Assembly: GCF_011397635.1 (NCBI RefSeq)
Contig: NC_064771.1
Span: forward strand, 16,245,379-16,309,378
Reading direction: 5' to 3'
Length of the DNA stretch: 64,000 nucleotides
Source: Epinephelus fuscoguttatus
Taxonomy: Eukaryota > Chordata > Actinopteri > Perciformes > Serranidae
Positions 49,252 through 61,560 of the stretch are shown in pieces (within the stretch, counting starts at the first letter, position 1; each line of letters begins with the position of its first letter). The notes under the pieces were generated by a model. That model did not search any database and was not told where the DNA came from. It saw only the letters and a list, made by a program, of their open reading frames with translations. Made by a program: the position numbers and the translations under genes.

Positions 49252-52200
49252 ATGGAGAAGCAGCCCCTGCCAACAGATGATGACAAGGCAGGAACCATGG
49301 AGTCGGAGATGGACGGCTACGCTGGCGAGGAGAGCCAGCAGGGCTCGTCTGAGCCTGCCGCTCGAGCAGGATGGAACAGTAAAATAGAGTATTTCCTGGC
49401 TCAGGTGGGATTCAGCGTCGGGCTCGGCAACGTCTGGAGGTTTCCATATTTGTGCCATCAGAATGGAGGAGGTCAGTATCACTATTATTATTGTCACCCA
49501 TGTTAGATGGCTGCCACAGGATCTGGTCCTAGGGGTCCCATGGGACCAAACACAAATGTGTGTGCAGAATATTTAGTCCGTATGAGTCATCACAGGACGA
49601 GCATGTAATAAGAGAGAGTGCCAGAATGTATGTGTGCATTAATTGCCAACTATAGGTCTCCAAATCAGAGCAGTACATTATTTAACATAGTGTTTATAGA
49701 TGTATAAACTATCTATAAACAACTCTAAACACTGCTGCTCTGAAGTCCAGTGTTCCAGCAGCTGGTTTAATATGTTGCTATGGGAAACTTAACTCTATAG
49801 CCAAATGAGGACACCACAGTTTGATCAAAGTTTGGTTCCAGCTGCCACAAGTTGAAGAGTTTAAGTCTTTGGGGACTGATGTAGATTTTCTTTTTGGCTT
49901 TTTGGCAGTTGACAGTGATGAATCAGACGGGAAGTGGGGGATAAAAGCATGAATACGTCATGCAACACTTTCCACCTTGGATTGAACCAGTTATGTTGCA
50001 TGCTCTGTAACCATGCAGTCACCAAAGCACTTCACAGTTTAGATGAATATCACAGAAACAGCTTCATGTGTCTGATTTGTAGCCTGAAGGATGGATTTGA
50101 CATATTTTCAATAGAACATTGTGTTGCAGGCAGCAGTAAATCAGAATGATGTGGGATTTAAATAATAGTCTCGCACACACATCTGCTCCTCTTTTGCATA
50201 ATAGTTGAAGCATCAAATTGTGGTTCTCGTTTACTAACTGAATGCTGGTCACCTCTCCTCCTCAGGTGCTTTTCTCCTCCTGTACGTGCTGCTGATGCTG
50301 GTTGTGGGCATCCCCTTGTTCTTCCTGGAGCTGGCAGCCGGTCAGGCCATCCGACAGGGCAGCATTGGAGTGTGGAAGTACATCTCCCCCAGGCTGGCAG
50401 GGATCGGCTACTCCAGCTGTGTGGTGAGATACTAACTGTTAAATGATTGACCCACCCTCTACTGCTGTAAAGATAGGTTAGTATCATATATTCCAGGCGC
50501 CATTTCTGCTTCAGACAGTAACTTCCTGTTTGCCAGAACACCTTTTGACACCATGAGAAGCACATGACTACTGGTGTATGTGTAGGCCGAGGGAGCAATA
50601 GCATATTTATGACATGGTAATGATATTTTAACAGCTACTCCTTAAAACCTTATATAATTTTTTCATGAACCTGATCATCTTTTTCTCAAATGTCCTCAGG
50701 TGTGTTTCTTCGTGGCTCTCTACTACAATGTGATCCTTGCATGGAGTCTTTTCTACCTTGGGAACTCGTTCCAGTTCCCTCTGCCTTGGGAACAGTGTCC
50801 AGAACAGGGGAATGTAACAGGTACACACCGCCTTTAACTGCTAAGTCATGAGGAGTTATTAAATTTAAAATACATTAGCTATGTGTTGATACAAAAGGAG
50901 TAATTGATCATCTTTTTTCTCTTTACACCAGTAAAAGAATGTGAAAAGAGCTCCCCCACATCATATTTCTGGTACCGTAAAGCTTTGGATATCACAGACT
51001 CGATTGACGAGACAGGCTCTTTCAACACTTACATCGTCTGCTGTCTGCTGGCGGCCTGGACCATCGTGTGCCTGGGAATGTTCAAGGGTATCAAGACCTC
51101 TGTCAAGGTAACTGTGTGGTCTGTTGTGGCTCCTGCTTTTCAAAGTGTTGATTTTACTTTTCAGTAGATTGTAATAAGAGCTAATACTTTGAACATCGCA
51201 GTTTTAAATAACCGATTGGTATGAGTCTGTTATGATATGCACATAGGAGTCAGAGGGTTGCAGGACAAACTTCTGTGTGTGTTTGAAATGTTGCTGGGAA
51301 TAGCTGGTGTGACTTTTCTAGGAATCATGTTTAATTGTTTTGCTCCTTAAACACTATTATTTTGAAATATTGCTTAGCGATTCGTGAGTTTTGATGGCAT
51401 TGTTTCCTTTGGAACTAGCTGAGCATGAACTAACAAAAATGTGGAGAGAAGCCCTCGATGAAAAACACTGACATGCTGAGAGAATTGTATCCTGTGCGTG
51501 CTCCACTGGGCATTCCCAGTTAGGTCAAATCCCAGTCATGTGTTGGGCTTAGATTTCAGGGTCATTGTGCGTGAATGAATCTCTCTGGAATGTCTGGCTC
51601 AGGTCTTGACCCATTTCAAATGGCTAGTGCTTGGGTAGTTTTGTAAATAAGCATTTATGTAATGCTGTGTTGCCTGTTTTCTGTGACACATATGAGCAAG
51701 TTCAGTCTCCGCCAATAGACTTAAAATTATAATAAACAACAAACCTGTACCTTATGTTCTGTCAGGATGGCATTCAAGCCAATAGCCAGAAAAAATGGTA
51801 ATGTACATTTTTGCAAATCATGGATACGCTACATTTGCATTTGTGGTTTTGTTTAGGCACAAAAACCACTTGGTCAGGGTGCGAAAAAGACAATCTCTTG
51901 GCTTAAAATACCCGGTTTTGGCAGCACATCCCAGGAGGAAAGACAGTGATATCTCCTTAAAACACAATCGCTTTTCATGGCACTATCCCGGCAAGAGACA
52001 CAGCAATGTCTTGATCAAAAACAACCGCTTTTTGTGGCACTATCTTGGCTGGAAAAACAGTGACAGGTTGCTACAAAACACCCAAGTTTGGTGCCTAAAA
52101 AGCTGCTGGAAAAAAGTGACGAGGTTGCTAAATCACAACTGGTTTTGTTGATGGTTGGTCTTGAACAGTGGCCTGCAGCTTGGTAGGCACCTCGCCTCGT

Positions 52201-55200
52201 TGACTTGGTATCCATCATGCTCTCAACCTACCAATAACAAAGTCAGCTCATGTAGTACGTCACTTTAGAAACATCGATATGACATGTACTAAACATACAG
52301 ATGTAATTTTCGTGGTTTGCAGAAACGTACTCTGGTGACTGGGCTGTGGCATTTAGTATTACAAGCCATTTCTGGTGGTGGCTCATGTTAACTTAACAAA
52401 CACAGGAATTAAACCCTGCCATGAACAAACATCCTGTATCAGGTGTGGAAGTAACTATCTACTGTATTTAATGTTTAAAGCTACCATCTGAGGGGAAGTT
52501 TAATACCCCTCAGGCTGACATCAGGTGTTTCACGCAATTACTGAGTTAATCATCTCAGATTACAGGGGCCATATGTTCGGTGTATAACAAGCAGCAGGCT
52601 TAACACTGAAGATTAGGTGAAACGTCAATTATCTCAGTGGGGGAAATGGGTTGTTATAGCAGCAAACTAAGTAGGATTCAACAGGGAACTTATTAAAACA
52701 CAGGTTATGTAAGCACATTAAATGTGCCTCAGCAATTTAAAGTCCTAGAGTATTTAGATCCAGTATTGTGACATATTTGCTGTTGGTAGAAGTTTGCCTT
52801 CAGGGGTTTTTACCAGAAAGCTTTTTTGGTTAGGTTTAGAAAAAAGATCATGGTTTGGGTTAAAATTAAAAGATTTCTGGCAGAACGCCCTGTAGGCAAG
52901 CTTCTCCCATGAGCAACATATTTCTGAGTGAAACAGGATAGGCAGGCGGGACGCTGTGAAAATGCCTTGCTCATAATCTGGAGCTGTCGTAGATTCCACT
53001 TTCCTCAAGTTCTATCCAGCGGGCCTGTAACCAGAATATTTTGGGGAAACAGAACAAGGTTTGAGGTGCCGAACACCCATGTTAACGTAATCATTCTTTG
53101 TCACTTACTAGGTGATGTATTTCTCCTCCATCTTCCCCTACGTGGTGCTGTTCTGCTTCCTCGTCCGAGGGCTCCTGCTGGACGGGGCCTTGGAGGGGAT
53201 CACCCACATGTTCTACCCCAAGGTACCTGCAGATTAAATGTCTGGTTGAGTGTAGCGGTAGATGAATATTTTCCCTGACACCTGTTGTTCCCTCTGTACA
53301 TTTCTAGCTGGAAATTTGGGGAGACATACAGGTGTGGCGGCAGGCGGCCACGCAGGTCTTCTTTGCCTTAGGCCTCGGCTTTGGGTCCATTATCGCCTAC
53401 TCCTCCTACAACCCCAAGAACAACAACTGCCACCGTGATGCCTTCACTGTCTCAACTATAAACTTCCTCACATCCGTGCTGGCCACTCTGGTGGTGTTTG
53501 CTGTGCTTGGCTTCCGCGCCAAAAACAATGTCAAAGAATGTGTAGTCAGGTATGTTTAATCAGAGCTGGATTATGCATTAAAAGACCTACACTACATGAT
53601 GACTTAATTCTCTTTGCGTCGCACACAGTATTTTGTTTGCCTCAGAACTTTATACAGAACTTGATATGTCTCATTGCATAGTTGTATGTTCACACTTGTG
53701 CTGTCTTTTTTCTTTCCTTAGCAATATTAAGGAGTTATCCGAGCAGTTTCGCAGTAGTAATGTGGAAAAAACTCTGATGCCAAGCTTCGACTATTCTGAT
53801 CCCAGTTCTGTGGCTCTGGAGGACTACAGAGCCTGGTTTAACCAGTATGGCAGTATGGTCCCAGGCAATTTAACAGACTGTGACCTGGAAAAAGAGATGC
53901 AGCAGGTGAATATTGAGGGTTTCTTTTTTGCTGTCCTGGACTGTTTGTATTTTGTGGACTGTGCATAAAAGCTAAAGCTGGCACTCTTGTTTGTGTGCAG
54001 GGCGTGGAGGGCACAGGCCTCGCTTTTATTGCCTTCACAGAGGCAATGTCACTCCTGCCGGGCAGCCCCTTCTGGTCAGCGCTTTTCTTCCTCATGCTGC
54101 TCAACTTAGGACTCAGCACCATGTTTGGCACTATGGAGGGCATCCTCGCCCCGCTCACCGACCGCTTCAAAACTCTGGCCAACAACAAGACCAAACTCAC
54201 AAGTAAACACCTTTTTGACCTTTTTTTTTTTTCCTTTTAAGGAGGAGAATCCCAACTCATGCAAACCTCAACGTCACATTAACTGAATTAATTTGGTGTT
54301 ATTGCTTGACCTCAAGTCCAAGTGGCATTTAATAACTACGATTATGTGGACTAAATTTAATTTAATGAATTAAAATGTTTGATTCAAGGGAGATGGACTA
54401 AACAAAAACTACAATTAAAGCTACAGAAGGTATGTTTTTAGAAAACAACAACAAAAAAAACAACCTTTAAGTCATATTTGCTAAACTCACTAAATCCTGA
54501 TAGTAGTACATGAGACAGATAATTTGTAAATTAATCATGTTCCTTTGCTCGTAGATGCAGGGATTGACACTGCGTTAGAGACTCCGTCTGGCTCTGACTG
54601 GTTGTTTTCTTTCAGGTGCAATGGATTTTTGTAAATTCGATTATAAGCACTATGAGGAGCCAGAGGAACCAGATTATTTTTCAGATAATCTGTCCCACAC
54701 ACTACTGTCAGGATATAGTGACGGTTTCAGCAAATATGACAAAAAGCAAGTTTTTTTTTTTTAAATTACCTACTGTAGCTTTAAATGCTATTGGACAGTA
54801 AACTCTAACTTTACCTCACTGCTGGCAGACATCTCACTCTGTCATTCTGCCCTGGAAAGTTACAGCCAGTAGATCAGTGTCTTGTCACATCTCATGGAGC
54901 TGAGACTAAACAGTGTTTCCTGCCAACCCAAGAGTCCATCAACAGATTTTACTGACACCTTCAAAGAGGTGGAGCAAAATTAGCAAACAGGCCTTGTGGA
55001 GTTATTCAGGATATCTCTGTGCTTGATTGTTGTGTATGCTTTCTTTTAAAGACACTGATTTACTCAACGTGTGTATCTTGTTGCAGTTTTCAGCTGCATC
55101 CTCGGCTTTCTGATCGGCCTGCTCTTCACCCAGCGCTGTGGGAACTACTTTGTGACGATGTTCGATGATTACTCTGCCACCCTGCCCCTCATCATCGTGG

Positions 55201-57360
55201 TGGTCTTTGAGTGCTTCAGTGTGTCTTGGCTATATGGAGCTGATAGGTGAGGTCTATTTTCACACTATAGGTAACTGCCTTAACTGCATCAACTAATCAG
55301 TTCAGCTCTCTGAGTCTTCTCAGTGTATGAATATGTAATTCCTGAAGGTTTACCACTCTGTGTTTCTGAAGGTTCCTCGATGACATTGAGGGAATGCTGG
55401 GCTGGCGTCCCCATGTGATTTACAAGTACCTGTGGAAATACATCTGCCTGCTCGCTATGCTGGGGCTGCTGGGCGCCACCACCATTCGCATGTTCATCAA
55501 ACGCCCCACTTATCTGGCATGGAACCAGGAGAAGGTATGGAGAACTGTATTAAAGAGAAAAAATACACTCTTAAGAGAAGGTTCATACCTAAATCAAAAA
55601 TATATTTCTTCCTCCTTACCTGTCGTGCTATTAATCGTTATGATTGTTATGGTGTGAGTTGCCGACTGTTGGAGATATCAGCCATAGAAATGTTTGCCTG
55701 CCCTTGAATATAATGGAACTAGATGGCACTTGGCTTTTGATGCTCAGCACCAAAAAAAATACATTTGAAACACTTAACAGATGTCCCTTTCCCGAAATTA
55801 TGACTGGGTTACTCAAACCAATCTACTGACCTTGTTGGGAGCAGTTTCATGTAGGAACTGTTTTTTTCCTACTGAACGATAACTGCCAACTGTGTTACTG
55901 CGCAGAAGGAAGTGTGCGCCTACTGCTAGCTCATCTAGCACATCTTGTTCTGTCATGAGCATGAGCTTTTCGTTAGGGATGTCCCGATCCAGCTTTTTCA
56001 CTTCCGATCCGATACCGATATTACAGCCTTGAGTTTTGGCCGATACCGATCCGATCCAAGCACGTATTATACATATTCACTTATTTTGTTGTCAGTCATG
56101 TTAGAAAAGGTTTGATCAAGCAAAGAACAACTACTTAATCAGGTTAGTTAGAATGATCCACAACAGTTGGTATGAGAAACTGACTTGTTTATTGTTAACA
56201 GGGTTAAATAAATAAACTTTAAACTTGAACGTTAACATTAAATAAAAAATATAGCTGGTTTGCTTTGGCTGCTTTGGCCCCTTAATAAATAGAAAATGAA
56301 TCAACACAAGAAATCTTTAAAATGTCTAACAATGAAATTAAAATAGCAGCAAGACTCCACACACTTGTGCTTTGCGCCCTAATAAATAAAAAATAGATTA
56401 ACACCACAAGACACTGTTGGCATTTAACAAACAATGCAGCCTTTCCTTTTCAGTTATTTTAGTAGTGTTTTTGTAGTCCATCCATGGCTCCAGTTTCACT
56501 AATTGTGCCCAAAGCAGTGTCATCAGTGCTCTTTACTTAAACAGTAAGAGTGTAAACCAAATAAAAATATCACTCTCAAAAAACCAGAGCAGAAAACAAA
56601 TAGTCAGTTAACTAAATTGACTGCTACTCTTCCTACCCTCTGTGTATCTGCCGTCTGCATGCTGGCCTGGTGGATTGATAGTAAGAACTGGAGCGGATCA
56701 CTGGAATGGACTGCTTGAATCACGGAGTGCTGGGCTGGCCGGAAAACCTGGCACGGAGTCCATGAAAAACTGGATCGGAGTTCATGGATCAGCATTTTTC
56801 CATGCAGTCCTGATGCCGATGCCCGTTTTTTGCTAATATCGGTGGCCGATACCAATCCGCATATCGAATCGGGACATCCCTACTTTTCGTCCATGAGTAG
56901 ATGCACGCTTCCTTCTGCACAGTGATACTGTTTGCAGGTGTAGGGTAATAGAAAGAAAATGTTTCCTACATGAAACTGCTCACACCAAGGTCTGTGGATT
57001 ATCTTGAGTATTTGAGTCATGACTTCTGGAAAGAGACATTGTTGTTGAGTTTAAAAAAATGTTCCAGTTGTTGAAGTCCTTGAAAGATAAATCTGTTTCC
57101 TTTTCCTCCAGGGTTCTGAGGAGTACTTGGAGTACCCCGGCTGGGCTCTGGCTGTTTTGGCTTTACTGATCATATTTGCCATGATGCCTGTCCCAGTGGC
57201 CTTGATCCACGCTGTTCTGCAGGACCGGACAAAGCGAACGGCCCGAGATACAGAGACTGGTCAGTACAGCATCGTTAGTACTGATGACAAGTGCGACACC
57301 CCCATGACCGACATGTCAGACCTTGACCGAATGAACGGGAGCGCTGCTCCTTTTACCTAA
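49252..57360 (+). CDS. slc6a16: SLC6A16 (NTT5-type) sodium-dependent transporter
   Basis: Eleven coding exons: 49252-49471, 50266-50423, 50700-50820, 50932-51107, 53112-53222, 53308-53549, 53722-53905, 54001-54202, 55087-55246, 55372-55534 and 57112-57360. They total 1,986 bases, 661 residues, all phases consistent. It belongs to the neurotransmitter:sodium symporter family (12 membrane segments, LeuT fold). TM1 reads [18 protein letters not shown] from residue 51 with the canonical sodium-site glycines and WRFPY. TM6-TM8 stretches include [36 protein letters not shown] and [17 protein letters not shown]. Likely glycosylation sites are N164 (NVT) and N392 (NLT). Matches such as [26 protein letters not shown] and the large loop before NLTDC favour SLC6A16 over SLC6A15/17, judged from remembered sequences. 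Substrate is unknown for this member. Intron 10 carries a nested transposon. Confidence 0.92.
51850..52140 (+). repeat. Tandem repeat of about 58-60 bp in slc6a16 intron 4
   Basis: At least three diverged units run in tandem. Each has a core CGCTTTT-ATGGCACTATC-CGG or GGCTGGA followed by an AAGA-ACAGTGA...TTG block and AAAACAC/AAACAACC. An open frame passes through all units at 51,795-52,151 and gives a repeated peptide with [14 protein letters not shown] and [14 protein letters not shown]. This is probably non-coding intronic repeat. Confidence 0.65.
55605..57060. mobile_element. Foldback element split by a hAT-like insertion
   Basis: The left arm (about 55,605-55,973) includes GTTGGAGATATCAGCCATAG and AATATAATGGAACTAGATGG. 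The surviving right part (56,883-57,060) includes GTCTGTGGATTATCTTGAGT. Both match the foldback element at 4,750-5,425. The two parts are separated by a 909-base element at 55,974-56,882. The whole lies in slc6a16 intron 10, about 50 bases upstream of the last exon at its right side. Confidence 0.75.
55974..56882. mobile_element. Non-autonomous hAT-like element with 8-bp duplication
   Basis: Terminal inverted repeats TAGGGATGTCCCGAT at both ends (15 bases identical) are flanked by direct copies of CTTTTCGT at 55966-55973 and 56883-56890. An 8-base target-site duplication and this end sequence fit the hAT superfamily. Subterminal CCGATACCGAT-type motifs occur near both ends. There is no transposase frame; the longest open frames are about 80 codons. 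Confidence 0.85.
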
Positions 57361-57887
57361 GCGCTGGACGTCATGTTGCACAGTGGGAAATGACTCGCAC
57401 TGTGCAGTCAAATGTTCAGTGGGCCATTTTGAAGGACAGTTGAGTTATCTTGCAGCTTTTAGTGCAGCTGTGGAACAGAAAGCCATTGCAAGGTGGGACA
57501 AAAGATTCCTTATTTTAATATTTAAAACCTTTTCCACATTTTTTAAGAAACTTAAATTAAGTCCAAAGTATCCAGAGGACAATATTTAAAAGACTACAGC
57601 AAGTACAACTTTTAAAAAGTGAGTAGTATGGGAAATATGGAACTTATTGCTGCATGGTGACATGAGTTACAATGTTCACTGTTTGATTGTTACAGATTTG
57701 TTGTCCAAATGAGCAAAAACAATGTGTCCTAGTTTTCAGTGTAAGCCATAGACATCACGCCATAATCTTGCATTAATTTGTTTTGTATGAATCCTTCACT
57801 TGTCTGTTTATCTTAAATATCATATATCTGTCACCGTTACAAAAGCATTCATGTGAGATGCACCTCATTATTCAAAGGAGCCATATA

Positions 57888-58222
57888 AGGGTTGCAGTGG
57901 TGTTCTGCAAAACCGTGTACTGTGGTATGAAAATTTAGGGTTATCATACTGCTTACATTTGCTGATCTACGTATTGGGGGGAAAAAGCAACGTGTGCGCC
58001 TCCTTTCCTCTCAGACTTTTTACACATACGTCCATTTAAAAAATGGTTTCAAGTTTCACTTTAAAAAAGCATCTGTTCAACTGTTTTCATTCCTTTAAGG
58101 GTCACTGTAATTGATAGTAATAATGATACTAATAATCATGTGATACCGTGATACCATGAAGACATGATACTTTCTGAGACGGTTATCAAACCATGAAAAT
58201 CTCATGCCGTTTTAACCCTAAA
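57888..58222. mobile_element. MITE with GGGTTGCAGTGG ends in the slc6a16 3' UTR
   Basis: The left end GGGTTGCAGTGGTGTTCTGC and the right end (reverse complement GGGTTAAAACGGCATGAGAT) are imperfect inverted repeats. ACCGTGTACTGTGGTATGA and GATACCGTGATACCATGAAG lie in opposite orientation inside. A shorter relative lies at 24,236-24,360 in luc7l. Confidence 0.55.
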
Positions 58223-58515
58223 CCATACAGCCAACTTTTCACTTCTCATTTTGTTGAGGACAGAATTACTTCTCACCATTATCCACAGTCTCCTTTTTGT
58301 GTTTAAAGTTTTTGTCGATCAATTTTTTTATCTTTTTTTTTTTTTAAATAATGAGCTTTTTTTACAGCACAGTGAATGTGACGATTGTTTTGAAATGTTT
58401 TTAGGCTGGGTGAAAGATTGTGAGTTATGGTTTGAGTTGAGTTACAACCAAGAAAAGCTGAGCCTTAATGAAAACAGGAAAATGGCAGCATCATCATATC
58501 TTTGTGTAAGGAACA

Positions 58516-58784
58516 GGGCTGCAGCTAACGAATGTTGTCTTGATTTGTTTGGTCTGTAACATGTCAGAAAATAGTGACAGATGTAAAAAAAAAAAGTCCA
58601 AGGAGATTTCTTTAAATACATTGTTTTGTCAGTCCAAATCCTAAAAAATGTGACATAAATCAGAGAAGAGCATTCTGCCATTTTTGCATCAAAAATCACT
58701 TAAACAGTTATCAGTTATCAAAATAGTTGGCGATTATCTTTCTGTCGATCGACTAATTGATAAGTCGACAAATCGTTGCAGTTC
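58516..58784. mobile_element. Second GGCTGCAGCTAA-type MITE
   Basis: Ends GGGCTGCAGCTAACGAATG and AATCGTTGCAGTTCT are inverted. The internal ATCAAAATAGTTGGCGATTA closely matches ATCAAAATAGTCGGCGATTA of the copy at 9,696-10,040. No open frame of note. Confidence 0.7.
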
Positions 58785-60929
58785 TAGTAAGGATCAATAA
58801 GTACGGTGCATGTTACTGTCTAGTCAGATGCTACACTTGTTGCTGTTGTTGGATTTTACCTCAGTGCAGAAATAATCAGGACAGCTAGGGAGGGAAGGGA
58901 ATGGATCCGTTAGTTTGCCACAATGTTATATTTTTCTCAAAGCTAAGCAACAACAGTTGTAAAAATTTTGTGAGACTGTTGCATCAGGAAAGACTTGATA
59001 GAGCTATGCTGAGTATTAATATGATATTATTAATGCTACTCACCACACAGAAGCCATGTAATCATGTTTACAACTGAAAACACCTGAGTCACTGTTTTGG
59101 TTCTACAGTTTGATATTTTACTGTATGTTGAGGTGTGTGCTGTTTGTTTGCAGGAGCATACTGCAGTTTAACTACACATGTATGTTCAAACCAACCTGAA
59201 ATCCAACAGCTGCTGTACCAAATCAAAGCATTCAGTTTTGTTTTACAGTGATATTTTAACAACACTTTTTTTTAATTGATAAAAAATTAAGTCAGTCTCT
59301 GAACATGTAACTCTCCATCATCTTATGTTGATTACTGTGATATCAGACATTAGCAACAAAATCGCTGTATTTTGAGGGGGAATCATCAGTAGTTTACGCC
59401 ACTTTGTCAGGTGACGACATGGTACAAATATTAAGGTAATATTGTAATGTAAATATGTATATAGTACAAGTGGAAGCTCTTCAAGAACAAATGTAATTGA
59501 AAACATGAGATTTTCTGTCATTTTTTTATTTGTAAATTGAAAGTTTGCATGATCCATTTTTTTCCCGAAGCTCGAGTTTAGGAGGAAACTTGCTGCATGT
59601 TTGTTTAAACAGACTCGACCAGGCCCGAGTACTCCTTCACTTCAGAGTTCAGTGCAGTATGTGATGTAATTAATGTGTTTATTTTGTAAAGTATTTTTTT
59701 AGACTTGCTTGTTTGGTCATCATAATCTTTTCATGTACATTTTTCTGAAATTGAAGGTGTAGTTTCACATTTTCAGTGGGTTACTATCAAAATGAGCTGA
59801 TGTTATGCTGTTGAATGTCAGTGTACCAACACTAAGTGCCTTCAGGCTTAATAAGGCTGACGTGACAACATGTTCAAGGCATTCCAGCGTATGTATGGTT
59901 TTAAAAAGACATTTCTTTTGATATGTTCACTTTTCAGTAGTGTATGTAGTCTGTAAGTCTGTATAAAATGTTGAGGAAATGTAATATAATGCCACTGCTT
60001 TGTAATATAATTTTGCCATTTTAATTAAAATGCTCTTTCAGCACAACAGCATATTGATCAGTCTTCGCTGTTTGACCTCTTACATTGTCACCTGACACGG
60101 TCTGAAGTGCTAATTTGTTCAGTGATTTTGGACACTTTTAGAAGAGGATTTTGAGGATGTTTGTTTCCTTTCATCAATCAGCAAGTTACAGTTAGAGATC
60201 ATAGCTTCAGTTCAGTGTTTTGAGAGCATGAAAAAGTATGTCAGGTTAAGGTGAGGCAGGAAGGAAACTACTCCCTCAGACAGTGATGTTTTCTTTATCT
60301 ACTCGAGGCTTACTGAGCATAAACTTACACACATTTACTTGTGAGAGCACAGCACACTCATTTCTATAGTATTTCTTACAGGGCTCCTCCACTGAAGCAT
60401 TTGGTGGTTACATCACTCACTTAAAAACTCTTAGATGCTGGCAGGTTTTGAAGGCGCAAAGAGCATTTCTGCAGTCACGCTCTCCACCGAAACCCGCTTC
60501 CATCACTTGCTGTGCGCTGCCGCCCATCTGCACCATTATCTGCCTGGGAAAGTTGAAGCATAACAAAACTGCAGCCAGGGTAAACAACATGTGAACAGCA
60601 GTATACGAGGACATCATGTAGAGGTAATGTGAAGATTTGTTTGTCTTATCGAGCAGGGATTGTGCAGGGTGAAAATGAATCTGCCCTCCCCTCCTGCTCT
60701 GACTGTAGGTAGACTTGAAGTTCAGTTTGTAACTTGGTGTGTGTGTAAGTCTGGCAGCTCTTATTTGCAGAACACACACAGGTGGCCTGATACATGATGT
60801 TCAAGGCTATAAAGATTTGTGTTAAGGCAGTTGCCGCTTGTAGCTTATGAAACACTGTTTTGACTCATAGACTCGGTGAACAGTTTGCACACGTCTTTGT
60901 GTTTCCTTCACATCTATCAGTCCTTGAGC

Positions 60930-61027
60930 GGCTCAAGTGCCCCTGCAAGACTGTGCAGACTGTGCAAGACTGTGCACACACTGCACAGTCTTGCAGGGGC
61001 TCAAGTGCCCCTGCAAGACTGTGCAGA
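60930..61027. repeat. Perfect hairpin plus direct repeat
   Basis: GCCCCTGCAAGACTGTGCAG at 60,939-60,958 is the exact inverse of CTGCACAGTCTTGCAGGGGC at 60,981-61,000, with a 22-base spacer. A 30-base segment starting GGCTCAAGTGCCCCTGCAAG recurs directly at 60,930-60,959 and 60,998-61,027, spacing 68 bases. The spacer itself repeats GACTGTGCA. This looks like a recent local duplication producing a strong stem-loop. Confidence 0.9.
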
Positions 61028-61309
61028 GTGTGTGAGTGGGATACACACTTTACTTAAAAGTGTTTCAAACCAGTCAGCTAAGAGGATCAAATACCAGACT
61101 GTTGAGGTGACTAACCTATGTAGATCTCTATCTCTAGCTCTCCAGATCATCCATTAACATTTGAGAATTAAAGAGTAGAGTGAAATATCTAATCCCCCTG
61201 CACAGTTTTGTTTATTGAAATTTTTAGAGCCAGATACAGTAAGTCAGTAGATAATTGTTTCAGTGACTATCCAGACTAGTCAATACATAAGTTAATACCT
61301 CTATACATG

Positions 61310-61560
61310 GAGAGATAGAGATAGAGATAGTAATGGTGATTATAAAAATTAATTCAAAAATTATTGTTATAATAATAATAATAATGATAATATAAAATAA
61401 TAATAATAAATACAAAACCAATATAAATAAAATAATTACAAATAAATAAAAATAAGAATAATAAAGAGAAAATAAATAAATAAAGTAGAGATGGTGATAG
61501 TGTAACAAAAATCTAGATAAAAAATAATTCCAAAATAAAAATACAATTTTAAAAAACTTC
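61310..61560. repeat. AT-rich low-complexity tract
   Basis: A tract of GATAGA, AATAAT, AATAAA and related simple units on the plus strand. It gives spurious hydrophobic open frames on the minus strand. No gene is supported from about 60,050 to 62,500, which otherwise shows only AT-rich sequence and the hairpin at 60.95 kb. Confidence 0.8.

Larger units (their letters stand above)
57361..60050 (+). other. Probable slc6a16 3' UTR
   Basis: About 2.7 kb after the stop lacks coding sequence. An ATTAAA at about 60,023-60,028 followed by a GT/T-rich stretch is a possible poly(A) site; earlier sites are possible. The stretch contains MITE copies at 57,888-58,222 and 58,516-58,784. Confidence 0.35.

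Noticed and set aside
49252-57360. Calling the transporter SLC6A17 or SLC6A15
   Set aside because: The loop and TM segments ([24 protein letters not shown], the long region before NLTDC, the short C-terminus) match remembered SLC6A16 better.
60930-61027. Calling the perfect hairpin a microRNA gene
   Set aside because: The pairing is too perfect and the arm is also tandemly repeated; without expression data a mutation scar is more likely.
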